Part shown: piece after piece, positions 1 to 7,564 of the stretch
Layout: each line of letters starts with the position of its first letter
Position numbering within the stretch: position 1 is the first letter of the stretch
Assembly (NCBI GenBank): GCA_021151525.1
Contig: JAGKXD010000005.1
Span: 1-64,000, forward strand
DNA: 64,000 nucleotides
Reading direction: 5' to 3'
Origin: Cellvibrionaceae bacterium
Lineage (GTDB): Bacteria; Pseudomonadota; Gammaproteobacteria; Pseudomonadales; Cellvibrionaceae
Notes under the pieces: model-generated
Seen by the model: only the letters and a program-made list of their open reading frames with translations
The model's database searches: none
What the model was told of the DNA's origin: nothing
Program-made: the position numbers and the translations under genes

Positions 1-29
1 GATATCTGCATTTTTTTGCAAATTGCGTA

Positions 30-57
30 TTGCTGATCTGAAAAACCTATGTATAAT
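30..57 (+). promoter_or_regulatory. Sigma70-type promoter of tRNA-Ser
   Basis: TTGCTG (30-35) and a perfect TATAAT (52-57) are separated by 16 bases. The tRNA begins 13 bases after the -10 box, and the bases between are GC-rich (GCGCC), like the discriminators of stable-RNA promoters under stringent control. The boxes are visible; the control is inferred. Confidence 0.7.
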
Positions 58-69
58 TTGCGCCTCAAC

Positions 70-160
70 GGAAGGGTGGCAGAGTGGTTTAATGCACCGG
101 TCTTGAAAACCGGCGTGGGTTTATAGCCCACCCAGGGTTCAAATCCCTGCCCTTCCGCCA
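70..160 (+). tRNA. tRNA-Ser, anticodon UGA
   Basis: A complete 91-base class II tRNA. The acceptor stem pairs GGAAGGG with CCCTTCC and is followed by discriminator G and an encoded CCA. The anticodon stem CCGGT/ACCGG encloses the loop CTTGAAA, giving anticodon TGA, which reads UCA-type serine codons. A long variable arm (GTGGGTTTATAGCCCAC) is as expected for tRNA-Ser, and the T loop is GGTTCAAATCC. It has its own promoter and terminator, so it is probably transcribed as a single gene. Confidence 0.97.
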
Positions 161-173
161 TATTCAGAAATAG

Positions 174-204
174 AAAAGGCACCATGAAAATGGTGCCTTT
201 TTTA
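174..204 (+). terminator. Rho-independent terminator after tRNA-Ser
   Basis: The stem AAGGCACCAT/ATGGTGCCTT around a short GAAA-type loop is followed by a run of six or more T. It ends the tRNA transcript. An ATG inside the stem (184) is in frame with tusD but is not a credible start because it lies in this hairpin. Confidence 0.9.
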
Positions 205-279
205 TTTGTACCGCACAGATTACACTGCAGCACTCAATTGCATCTTTTTATCATCCTTTGCTGTGAGCATTGCATTACG

Positions 280-672
280 ATGATTTTTTCACTCGCCATT
301 TACGCTGCCCCTTATTCATCGCAAGCTAGCGATAGCGCTTATCGCTTTGCTGCAGCTTTGTTAGAAAACGGCCATACACTATATCGCGTATTTTTTTATC
401 ACGATGCAGTTCATACAGCGTCTTCACTTGCAACACCGCCACAAGACGAAACATTCTTTACGCAAAATTGGCAAACACTCGCACAGCAACACAATATTGA
501 TTTAGTAGTATGCATTGCTGCTGCGTTGAAGCGCGGATTGCTAAACCAGCAAGAAGCTGTGCGTTATGAAAAGCCCGCAGCAAACCTTGCAGAGGGTTTT
601 GAGATTAGCGGCTTAGGACAACTTGTAGATGCCGCCGTTATGTCAGATCGACTCGTGACATTTGGGAGTTAG
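280..672 (+). CDS. tusD: Sulfurtransferase TusD (DsrE family)
   Basis: TusD, with TusB and TusC, forms the cytosolic TusBCD complex that passes persulfide sulfur from TusA to TusE for 2-thiolation of the wobble uridine (mnm5s2U34) by MnmA. The start at 280 gives 130 aa beginning MIFSLAIYA, the usual family N-terminus. The ATG at 184 would add 32 residues translated from the tRNA terminator and is rejected. Cys78, in the context DLVVCIAAALKRG, matches the persulfide-carrying cysteine of TusD. The ribosome site ahead of 280 is weak. The gene is first in a tightly packed tusDCBE operon; the next start lies 2 bases past the stop. Confidence 0.93.
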   Translation: MIFSLAIYAAPYSSQASDSAYRFAAALLENGHTLYRVFFYHDAVHTASSLATPPQDETFFTQNWQTLAQQHNIDLVVCIAAALKRGLLNQQEAVRYEKPAANLAEGFEISGLGQLVDAAVMSDRLVTFGS

Positions 673-674
673 AA

Positions 675-1049
675 ATGAGCAGCATCCCCTCAAAAAAAAT
701 TCTCTTCATTAGTCGCCACGCACCCTACGGTTCATCACTCGCAAAAGATGCCTTGGATGCAATTCTGGCTGCATCTGCCTATGAACAACAGCTAAGCCTA
801 TTATTCATGGATGACGGTGTATTTCAGCTACTAAACAATCAAGCCGCCGATCAGATTGGGCAAAAAAGTTTTGCTGCAATTTTACCCGTATTGTCACTCT
901 ATGAAATTGATTCAATTTATGTGCACAATGAATCGCTAGTAAAACGCCAAATAACAATAAACGAACTTGTTTTAGATAGTGTCCAGATTATTGATAGCCG
1001 AGCTATCTGCAGTTTACTGGCACAGCAAGATCAACTGCTGAGCTTTTAA
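675..1049 (+). CDS. tusC: Sulfur relay protein TusC (DsrF-like)
   Basis: A 124-residue DsrE/DsrF-fold subunit of the TusBCD sulfur-relay complex, of the usual length for TusC. The N-terminal strand (KILFISRHAPYG) and the middle FMDDGVFQLL segment are typical of the family. It starts 2 bases after tusD and ends 1 base before tusB, so translation is probably coupled. TusC has a structural role; the persulfide is carried by TusD. Assignment rests on sequence character and gene order and is secure. Confidence 0.92.
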   Translation: MSSIPSKKILFISRHAPYGSSLAKDALDAILAASAYEQQLSLLFMDDGVFQLLNNQAADQIGQKSFAAILPVLSLYEIDSIYVHNESLVKRQITINELVLDSVQIIDSRAICSLLAQQDQLLSF

Positions 1050-1050
1050 C

Positions 1051-1359
1051 ATGACCACTTTGCATACCATAAACAAATCACCCTTCTCACACTCAACTCT
1101 TGCATCCTGCCTGCAGGTTTGCGGCAAACAAGATGGCATTCTGTTGCTGGAAGATGGAGTCTTTGGCGCACTGAACAATGCACCTTGCGCTGAAGAGTTA
1201 TCAGCGATGATCACAGCAGGCCTGAAAGTATATGCACTTACCGGTGACGTAAAGGCGCGCGGCCTACTAGAGAAATTACGTAGCGATGTAATTGTGACTG
1301 ATTACAACGGTTTTGTTCAATTAAGCATTGAACACAATTGTGTGCAAAGCTGGTACTGA
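1051..1359 (+). CDS. tusB: Sulfur relay protein TusB (DsrH-like)
   Basis: A 102-residue DsrH-family protein, third subunit of the TusBCD complex. It begins with MTTLHTINKSPF, close to the MLHT(L/V)xxSP start of TusB proteins, and has the family LLLEDGVF segment near residue 30. It sits between tusC and tusE with one-base gaps, the order found in other gammaproteobacteria. The role is in tRNA wobble-uridine thiolation in the cytoplasm. Confidence 0.92.
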   Translation: MTTLHTINKSPFSHSTLASCLQVCGKQDGILLLEDGVFGALNNAPCAEELSAMITAGLKVYALTGDVKARGLLEKLRSDVIVTDYNGFVQLSIEHNCVQSWY

Positions 1360-1360
1360 T

Positions 1361-1693
1361 ATGCAATTAGCAGTAGACGGTATTTTGATCGAATTAGACA
1401 AGGAAGGTTTTTTAAAAAATTTATCAGACTGGAATAAATCAGTTGCTGTTGCTCTCGCCAAAAACGAACAAATAACTTTAACGGAAGCGCACTGGGAAAT
1501 TATTTTTTTAGTGCGGGAGTTTTATCAGACTTTTCAAATTTCACCATCAATGCGCGCACTGGTAAAACGAACAGGTCAGATACTTGGTGAGGAAAAAGGA
1601 AAGAGCATTTATTTGTTGCAATTATTTCCGGTTAGCCCTGCAAAATTCATCAGTAAAATTGCAGGGCTTCCTAAACCAGCTAACTGCCTTTAA
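1361..1693 (+). CDS. tusE: Sulfurtransferase TusE (DsrC family)
   Basis: TusE takes the persulfide from TusBCD and hands it to the MnmA-tRNA complex. The protein has 110 aa from the ATG at 1361, directly after the tusB stop; an upstream in-frame ATG inside tusB would add 11 residues and is not needed. The C-terminus ends PKPANCL, placing the reactive cysteine (Cys109) in the penultimate position on the flexible tail, the hallmark of DsrC/TusE. The segment EAHWEIIFLVREFY is also typical. It is the last gene of the operon and converges with yajC with a 14-base gap. Confidence 0.95.
   Translation: MQLAVDGILIELDKEGFLKNLSDWNKSVAVALAKNEQITLTEAHWEIIFLVREFYQTFQISPSMRALVKRTGQILGEEKGKSIYLLQLFPVSPAKFISKIAGLPKPANCL
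1634..1668 (+). repeat. Inverted repeat inside the 3' end of tusE
   Basis: AGCCCTGCAA and its complement TTGCAGGGCT face each other across about 14 bases, all within tusE codons. No T-run follows on either strand, so it is not a standard intrinsic terminator. It lies just before the convergent junction with yajC and could form an mRNA 3' hairpin. Confidence 0.5.
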
Positions 1694-1707
1694 TTTACAA
1701 CAGCAGA

Positions 1708-2055
1708 TTAAGCGGCTTCGATCGATTTGATTGTGCCTTTGGGCAATACAGCATGCACCGCTACTTTTTGAAATTTGAGCTCAATATTGTTGCCAGTTTC
1801 GATCACCACATAGTTCTCATCAACTTTTACAACTTTGCCCAACATTCCGCTGGTCATTACTACTTCATCACCTTTCGCCAAAGCACTTACCAAATCCTGA
1901 TGCTCTTTTTGACGCTTGCGTTGCGGACGAATGATAAAAAAATACATAAACGCAAACATCCCCACCATCATAATAATCATGACAGGATCAAAACCTGCAG
2001 GCTTTACTTGTGCGGCGGTTGTTTGTGCGACAGCGGAAGAAATGAAAAAACTCAT
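1708..2055 (-). CDS. yajC: Sec translocon accessory subunit YajC
   Basis: YajC is a small inner-membrane protein that associates with SecDF in the holotranslocon. The 115-residue protein has one transmembrane segment (about residues 24-43, MIIMMVGMFAFMYFFII), followed by the conserved IRPQRKRQKEH motif and a cytoplasmic beta-rich domain (DEVVMTSGMLGKV). In most gammaproteobacteria yajC lies between tgt and secD. Here no secD follows it; the downstream neighbour is convergent tusE, so it appears separated from secDF. The family call is firm. Confidence 0.95.
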   Translation of the reverse strand: MSFFISSAVAQTTAAQVKPAGFDPVMIIMMVGMFAFMYFFIIRPQRKRQKEHQDLVSALAKGDEVVMTSGMLGKVVKVDENYVVIETGNNIELKFQKVAVHAVLPKGTIKSIEAA

Positions 2056-2072
2056 GGGGGACCCCTAACAAT

Positions 2073-2120
2073 TAAAAAGCGCTAACTGTACCCGTTTTGC
2101 AAAGGGCAAGCAATTAGCGC
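2073..2120 (-). terminator. Rho-independent terminator after the AraC-type gene
   Basis: Read on the minus strand, GCGCTAATTGC pairs imperfectly with CAGTTAGCGC across an inner GCCC/GGGT stem and is followed by TTTTT. It lies 26 bases past the stop of the regulator gene and just upstream of yajC, separating the two transcripts. Confidence 0.7.
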
Positions 2121-2146
2121 CAATCGTTAAGAGCGCTGAACAGTTG

Positions 2147-2587
2147 TTATGCGTAATCGCGGAACAACTTACGGAATACGCTGGGAGAAAGACCAGTCCA
2201 ACGCTTAAATGCATTGGTAAAACTGGTTCTATCGGAGAAGTCCAATGCCTTGGAAACCAGATCGACACTCATATGATCATCGATCAAATATTTGATGGCA
2301 TAGTGAAAACGTACATCATCACGCAACTGAGCAAAGTTGGCATCTTGCTGCTGAAGACGGCGCTGCAGAGTACGCTTCGAAAGACCAATATCTTCTGCAA
2401 TTTTGTCGATGGATAAATCTGAATGCCCTACACGTGCATGAAGGGCGTTAACTACGCGAGCAGAGACGCCCTCGCAGTGAGGAATTCTTGCTAAGGATAA
2501 GTATTCTTCGTAGGAACGTATATCTGACTGACTAAACTCACCCTCAGATGCGTTATCATTACGATAATTGCGCTGTAGCTGAATCAT
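2147..2587 (-). CDS. Stand-alone AraC-type DNA-binding protein
   Basis: A 146-residue protein whose last 100 residues form a complete AraC/XylS helix-turn-helix domain: first HTH near SIDKIAEDIGLSKRTLQRRL, second near DLVSKALDFSDRTSFTNAFKRW, then the family tail GLSPSVFRK. Ordinary AraC regulators have 250-300 residues with an N-terminal ligand domain. Here only about 45 polar residues precede the HTH. The start is supported by a strong AAGGAG eight bases upstream of the ATG, so the protein is probably naturally short and not a truncated ORF. It has its own terminator. The effector and targets are unknown; a constitutively competent DNA binder is a reasonable guess. Confidence 0.85.
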   Translation of the reverse strand: MIQLQRNYRNDNASEGEFSQSDIRSYEEYLSLARIPHCEGVSARVVNALHARVGHSDLSIDKIAEDIGLSKRTLQRRLQQQDANFAQLRDDVRFHYAIKYLIDDHMSVDLVSKALDFSDRTSFTNAFKRWTGLSPSVFRKLFRDYA

Positions 2588-2781
2588 TTGGGCCTCTCCT
2601 TACGCCACCAGGCATGGTGTTTAAAATAAAAAACTTCGTTAAGAACTAAGTTACTGCTATATCATCAAGGCACGCCTTCGCACTTGGTGAGATTATAGTC
2701 AATAAAATTTATACGCCACCCAATATCTTTCAAAAAACCTTGGGCAATCACAAAATTTGTGATTTATATATCATATCAAGC

Positions 2782-3255
2782 TTAAAAGTTACCTTTGATA
2801 TAATCAATCACATCATCATTGTGGGTCTTAGTATTCACTTTTTCAAGGATTTTGACCAATCGACCACTTTCATTGATGATAAACGTGGTGCGAATAATCC
2901 CCATAAACTCGCGCCCCATAAATTTCTTTAACGCCCACACACCGTAGGTTTCTGCGACCGCATGATCTTCGTCAGATAACAAATCAAACCCCAAATTATA
3001 TTTGTTATCAAACTTCAATAGCTTTGACGGAGCATCAGGACTAATTGCTAGCACATGCGTATTTAACCGCCTAAATTCCTCAGCATAATCGCGAATTCCA
3101 CATGCCTGAACTGTGCATCCCGGCGTTGATGCTTTTGGATAGAAGTAGACGACTAGGTTCTGCTTACCCTTAAAACTTTTCAAGTGGATCACTTTATTCT
3201 CCTGATTCAAAAGAGAGAAATCAGGCGCCACATTTCCTATTTTTGAGAACGTCAT
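2782..3255 (-). CDS. bcp: Thioredoxin-dependent peroxiredoxin (Bcp/PrxQ)
   Basis: A 157-residue AhpC/TSA-fold peroxiredoxin that reduces hydrogen peroxide and organic hydroperoxides. The active-site block STPGCTVQACG holds the peroxidatic Cys47 and the resolving Cys52 five residues later, the BCP/PrxQ arrangement. Length and the FYPKAS lead-in match the family. An AAGG ribosome site precedes the ATG. The diguanylate cyclase gene ends 18 bases upstream on the same strand, so the two probably share a transcript. Confidence 0.93.
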   Translation of the reverse strand: MTFSKIGNVAPDFSLLNQENKVIHLKSFKGKQNLVVYFYPKASTPGCTVQACGIRDYAEEFRRLNTHVLAISPDAPSKLLKFDNKYNLGFDLLSDEDHAVAETYGVWALKKFMGREFMGIIRTTFIINESGRLVKILEKVNTKTHNDDVIDYIKGNF

Positions 3256-3273
3256 TCTTTAAGCCTTTTAAAT

Positions 3274-3972
3274 TTAGTTATCGTCATTCAAAATGCCAAA
3301 CAACGCATTTTTTTCTTCTAAAGTCACTGATTCCAATTTTTCGGAAATATTCAACGCGGGGTAGCTCACTAAGTTACGCCCATTGTGCTTTGACTTATAG
3401 AGCCAAGAATCAACACGATGAATAAATGCCTCGCTGGTTTCAGTATGAGCAGCTGAGAATTGGTCAACACCAATACTGGCAGTAATTGAGATAGCTGGTT
3501 GATCGCCATTTTCTAAAGGTGTTGACGCAATGGTTTCACGCAAACGATCCGCAACATTCACCGCTTGTCTCAAGTCAGTATTGGGTAACAATATGACAAA
3601 CTCCTCACCGCCAAAACGACAGGGGAAATCCAATTTTCGCACAGTAAGCTTAATTAAATTTGCAATATGAACCAATGCTTGATTGCCTAATTCGTGCCCC
3701 CATTGATCATTGAATTTTTTAAAGTGATCTATATCAAGAATAATCATAGATAGAGGTTGGGTACCGCGGCGAGTACGCTCCATTTCAAGTGAAATAGTTT
3801 CATTGAAAAAACGAAAATTATATAAACCAGTTAGCGCATCCGTTCGCACTAGCTCAGTTAATGAATTCACTTCTTTGCGCAGCTCGACAATTTCACTGAG
3901 GAACTGACAGCTATCATCACCGCGCTTACAGTGTAAATTTTGTGTATTATTTTTGTCTGATGCCATTTCCAT
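3274..3972 (-). CDS. Diguanylate cyclase (GGDEF domain)
   Basis: This enzyme makes cyclic di-GMP from two GTP. About 45 N-terminal residues, including a coiled-coil-like stretch (EIVELRKEVNSLTELV), lead into a GGDEF domain. The signature is GGEEF, an active form, and the inhibitory I-site RxxD (RKLD) sits five residues before it. DALTGLYNFRFF opens the domain. There is no membrane segment or recognisable sensor domain, although three cysteines or so near the N-terminus (HCKRGDDSC) could bind something. I chose the ATG at 3972; a GTG at 3978 is an alternative. It sits 18 bases upstream of bcp, hinting at a link between c-di-GMP and oxidative stress, which is inference. Confidence 0.9.
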   Translation of the reverse strand: MEMASDKNNTQNLHCKRGDDSCQFLSEIVELRKEVNSLTELVRTDALTGLYNFRFFNETISLEMERTRRGTQPLSMIILDIDHFKKFNDQWGHELGNQALVHIANLIKLTVRKLDFPCRFGGEEFVILLPNTDLRQAVNVADRLRETIASTPLENGDQPAISITASIGVDQFSAAHTETSEAFIHRVDSWLYKSKHNGRNLVSYPALNISEKLESVTLEEKNALFGILNDDN

Positions 3973-4028
3973 AATCACTAAAAAACCAACAGGTTATTAA
4001 TAAAAACTGAGTATAGCGTTTAAAAGGC

Positions 4029-5069
4029 TTAGGCCTGCAAGAGCACACCTTCGGGTAATTGCATAGTAATGCAATGAAGACTTCCGCCCCGCTCTATTAA
4101 AGATAAGCACGGGATGCCAAAAATTTCATATCCAGGAAATGCTTGGGATATTACTTCCAACGCATCTTCATCACTTAACGCATCATAAATTGGAACTAAA
4201 ACAGCTTCATTCACGATTAAAAAATTAGCGTAAGTCGCAGGCATGCGCTGATCATTATCGCTAAATTGAGGACCCGGCCAAGGCAGTGGCAATAGGCGAT
4301 AAGGCTGCCCTTCTACATTAGTCATTACCTTTAGCTCGTCTTCCATTGCTTTCAATGAGGTGTAGTGTTCATCTTGCTCATCATCGCAGGCGGTGTAGAT
4401 GATTGTATTGTTTGGACACAACCTCGCCAAAACGTCTATATGACCATCTGTATCATCACCGGCCAAATAACCAGAATGCAGCCAGTTAATTTTTTTTACA
4501 CCCAAAGTACTTTTGAGTTCTTCTTCAATTTGCTCCTTCGACAAATCAGGATTTCGATTTTTATTAAGCAGGCATGAAGCTGTCGTCAACAACGTACCTT
4601 GTCCATCAGTTTCAATTGAGCCGCCTTCCAAAACAAAACTAAGAGCCTCATATTGTGCAGAAGGAAAAGCATTTTGCTCATACATTTTTTGGGTGATTGA
4701 GTTATCTAAATCAAACTTATATTTCTCACCCCAAGCATTAAAACTAAAATCCAGTAGTTTCATTCCCTGCACTGTTTGTACAGTAATGGGACCAAAATCT
4801 CGTGCCCAAGTATCGTTTGATAAAACAGGATAGAAGTAAACGTATTCAAGAGGAACATCCATAGCAGCCAAACGCGCGCGAACCCCCTCTATTTCTGATT
4901 CGGGAATAGCAATGACCAAATCAGCAAAGTCGCATATAACAGAAACTAATGCTTCATAGAGTTGCGTCAAATCATCAAGCTGAGGCTCCCAGCTCGTATC
5001 TTTATGCGGCCAAGCGAGGAGAATAGCGTCTTGTGGTTCCCATTCGGCAGGTAGGCGTTGATTCATCAT
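4029..5069 (-). CDS. aguA: Agmatine deiminase
   Basis: AguA hydrolyses agmatine to N-carbamoylputrescine and ammonia, a route to putrescine. The 346-residue protein is of the peptidyl-arginine deiminase fold (PAD_porph). Visible signatures are NDTWARDFGP near residue 85, LEGGSIETDGQGTLLTT, the GDDTDGHID active-site loop, and the C-terminal GGSLHC with catalytic Cys333. The partner N-carbamoylputrescine amidohydrolase (aguB) is not beside it or elsewhere in the window. Two adjacent ATG codons are possible starts. The neighbours are unrelated, so it is probably a single-gene unit. Confidence 0.93.
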   Translation of the reverse strand: MMNQRLPAEWEPQDAILLAWPHKDTSWEPQLDDLTQLYEALVSVICDFADLVIAIPESEIEGVRARLAAMDVPLEYVYFYPVLSNDTWARDFGPITVQTVQGMKLLDFSFNAWGEKYKFDLDNSITQKMYEQNAFPSAQYEALSFVLEGGSIETDGQGTLLTTASCLLNKNRNPDLSKEQIEEELKSTLGVKKINWLHSGYLAGDDTDGHIDVLARLCPNNTIIYTACDDEQDEHYTSLKAMEDELKVMTNVEGQPYRLLPLPWPGPQFSDNDQRMPATYANFLIVNEAVLVPIYDALSDEDALEVISQAFPGYEIFGIPCLSLIERGGSLHCITMQLPEGVLLQA

Positions 5070-5157
5070 ATCCAGTAAAACCTCTGATATAGCGCGAAAT
5101 AAAGCAATTATAACGGAGCTGGAATAGATTTGCAGACGTGATTAGTGATCTGGATTA

Positions 5158-5691
5158 TTAGTTTGAAATAGTTTCCCGCGCTGGCAAAGGAATAACATTC
5201 TCACCGGCACTCTTTTTAAATTGAGCATTTTTTTCTTGCTCTGCCCCCACCTGCACAATAACGGCAAGGCTGCGGCTGGATACTGAATCGCCATTATCAA
5301 TACTCGCCTGAATATTTAGATAATAACGGCCGTCTATGGCACGCAGCTTTACTGGTATTTTTACTGGTACAGCAGGCGCAAGTTCAAGATCTCCCTGTAT
5401 TTTTGTATCCAATATTTCTAACCCATTGGTGGCAGATAATTCAAAATGCAAAATGCCCTTTGTAGCATTTGCATCTAGCAGCAAATCAACAGATGTTAGA
5501 TCATTTGCATTGAGAAATACAATGGAACTTGAGGCTAATTTTATAGCAGCGCCCGGCTTAGCCTCTTTAACAGGTTTTACCGATGCTGAATTTTGCTGCT
5601 GCACACTAACCGAAGATTTTTCCTGACAACTGACAAGCCCGATTAGTGCAATACACATCCACAAGCACAGTCTTGAGCAAAATAATTTCAT
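5158..5691 (-). CDS. Small lipoprotein of unknown function
   Basis: A 177-residue predicted lipoprotein: a hydrophobic signal sequence ends in the lipobox LVSC near residue 22, followed by a Ser/Gln/Lys-rich linker. The rest looks like a single beta-sandwich domain (alternating hydrophobic strands such as GILHFELSATNGLEIL and RYYLNIQASI). I do not recognise a family. It lies 11 bases after the stop of the upstream lipoprotein metallopeptidase gene on the same strand, so the two are almost certainly co-transcribed and may act together in the envelope. Confidence 0.75.
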   Translation of the reverse strand: MKLFCSRLCLWMCIALIGLVSCQEKSSVSVQQQNSASVKPVKEAKPGAAIKLASSSIVFLNANDLTSVDLLLDANATKGILHFELSATNGLEILDTKIQGDLELAPAVPVKIPVKLRAIDGRYYLNIQASIDNGDSVSSRSLAVIVQVGAEQEKNAQFKKSAGENVIPLPARETISN

Positions 5692-5702
5692 AAGAATTCT
5701 AC

Positions 5703-7454
5703 CTATTGTGTAGCCGTGACTTTTACATTAAAGCAGGTTGTATTTGTATCTGTATTTTTGCTGTCGTGATTATTTAAGTCATAAACTTCAATAATATAAT
5801 TACCCGGAAACAAAATCATATTGCCAGAGACAAGATCTGCAGTTGTATTAGATGCGTAAAAAAGCACATCACCTTTGCTATGCACTATAAATTCTGGCTT
5901 AGATACAACGTCAGCTCCACCTGATTTATCCAGGCGCACATTGTAAGTGCCCAATTGAGCAATATTTAGTTTTAAAAACTGAGAGTTACCAAGCTTATTA
6001 TTTTTACCGAAATTAGCAGCGCTGCAAACATTGACTGCGGCATTATTCGAAGCCAAATTTTTATAGACAGGCAAAATACTCGCTAAGCCACCACTATTGG
6101 ATTCGTTTGTACCATACTCATCCGTACCAAAAATATTTTGTTCTTGCAAAAGCGCACTGAATAATAGCGTGTGCTCTGGCAATCGATTTTTGAGCTGCTG
6201 GAAGAATAGGAAAATACTGGTAAAGGCTTCGTTGGCGGTATAAGAACTATTGCTTAAAACACTAAAGATAGGCGTAAAGTCATTTGCGATTTTATTTTCG
6301 CTGCTGATGTAGTAATTGTATAAAACCGAACCTACAGAGCCCTCGCTGAAAAAGCCTTTATTGATTCTGCTCTTGCGCCCAATACTAAAAGAAAAACCAG
6401 AAGCTTGGGATTTTCCCGAAGCATCAGCATAGTTCACATCATTAATCATCATACCAGAAAATGCATTTGCAAAACCTTCCGACATAGCAACACGTAAATC
6501 AAGCAAATCACCATCAGCGTGATCACCGCCAATACTATCTGATCGAAACAATTCTGACTCTATATAGTGACCCCATTCATGCAACAAGACATGCGGATCA
6601 TATTCATCTGTATCATTATTGGCATCACCCAAAAGATAAATAGCTGATCCATCATAATAACTGGTGCCTATTTCGCCTCTACTTGTATCGCCATCCGCAG
6701 CAGAGTTTTTTGTACTCCAACGCAACTCCAATGGGCTCAAATTTTTTGTATTGCCAGATGTAAAAATGCGATTCACAGCAGTGTATATGTTATCCAATAT
6801 CGCAAAAGGCGCTGCGGCTCTTGTGGCAGAATAGCTCACACCATCCCAACCAGATGCCGCGTGTAAATTTCGTTTTGAGTTTTGTGAACCAACAGAAACG
6901 AGCGCACCTTCTAAAACATAGAGCGCATTGTTTGAAGTATTATCCGTAACTTTAAAATTCCAACTGGGTGTAGCGTTTTGCAATAATTGTGCTTTTACTC
7001 GCACTTTCACCGAAGTGTTTTTGGCTAGTGTAAATGAATAGCTGCCATCTGCCGCTGAATTAGCCGTTGCCTTAACTTGCCCAAGCTCATCCAATAGCTC
7101 TACAAGCACGCCTCTAATTGGACGCGGTTCAGTTCCTAAATAATTTAATCCGATGTGATTGGCATTGTGCGGAATATAGTCATAAGTAAGTGATCCACTT
7201 AAGGTCACCATATCACTAGTATTTGCGCCAGACGACGAACTTGATGAACTGGGTTTTGATGAGCTAATAGCAACCGATGAAAGCGCGCTTGAACTCGATG
7301 ATGAGGACGTAGATTCAGGTGTAAGGGAGCCAGGATTAGAAAACTGATTACCGCCACCGCCGCCTCCACCGCAGGCAGAAAGCATAAGAATTACAACAAC
7401 CAGTGTTGATATGCATCGCAGTTTTAACACAAGCCTCAGCATTAGTTGCTGCAT
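5703..7454 (-). CDS. Polyserine-linked lipoprotein zinc metallopeptidase
   Basis: A 583-residue predicted lipoprotein. The signal sequence ends in LSAC, followed by seven glycines and two polyserine tracts (about residues 50-75), a linker style typical of Cellvibrio/Saccharophagus secreted proteins. Next comes a carboxypeptidase-regulatory/CNA-B-like beta domain (about 85-160), then a peptidase region with HEWGH near residues 292-296 and SEGFA about 30 residues later, consistent with a gluzincin (HExxH...E) zinc site. The C-terminal 110 residues look like a pre-peptidase beta-sandwich. I chose the ATG at 7454 because GAGG lies six bases upstream; an ATG at 7466 is the alternative. The substrate is unknown. 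It is co-transcribed with the small lipoprotein downstream. Confidence 0.82.
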   Translation of the reverse strand: MQQLMLRLVLKLRCISTLVVVILMLSACGGGGGGGNQFSNPGSLTPESTSSSSSSSALSSVAISSSKPSSSSSSSGANTSDMVTLSGSLTYDYIPHNANHIGLNYLGTEPRPIRGVLVELLDELGQVKATANSAADGSYSFTLAKNTSVKVRVKAQLLQNATPSWNFKVTDNTSNNALYVLEGALVSVGSQNSKRNLHAASGWDGVSYSATRAAAPFAILDNIYTAVNRIFTSGNTKNLSPLELRWSTKNSAADGDTSRGEIGTSYYDGSAIYLLGDANNDTDEYDPHVLLHEWGHYIESELFRSDSIGGDHADGDLLDLRVAMSEGFANAFSGMMINDVNYADASGKSQASGFSFSIGRKSRINKGFFSEGSVGSVLYNYYISSENKIANDFTPIFSVLSNSSYTANEAFTSIFLFFQQLKNRLPEHTLLFSALLQEQNIFGTDEYGTNESNSGGLASILPVYKNLASNNAAVNVCSAANFGKNNKLGNSQFLKLNIAQLGTYNVRLDKSGGADVVSKPEFIVHSKGDVLFYASNTTADLVSGNMILFPGNYIIEVYDLNNHDSKNTDTNTTCFNVKVTATQ

Positions 7455-7564
7455 GAAAAACCTCATTAGTCACAAGAATAATCTCGCTGTTCTATCCAGC
7501 TTAATGCATGAATTACCAACAAACCAGCCTGAGATTAGATATCTTCGCGCTAAACAAGCGAGAC

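Noticed and set aside
184..279. Longer tusD starting at ATG 184
   Set aside because: The codons lie in the tRNA-Ser terminator hairpin and the added 32 residues are unlike any TusD; the start at 280 gives the family length and places Cys78 correctly.
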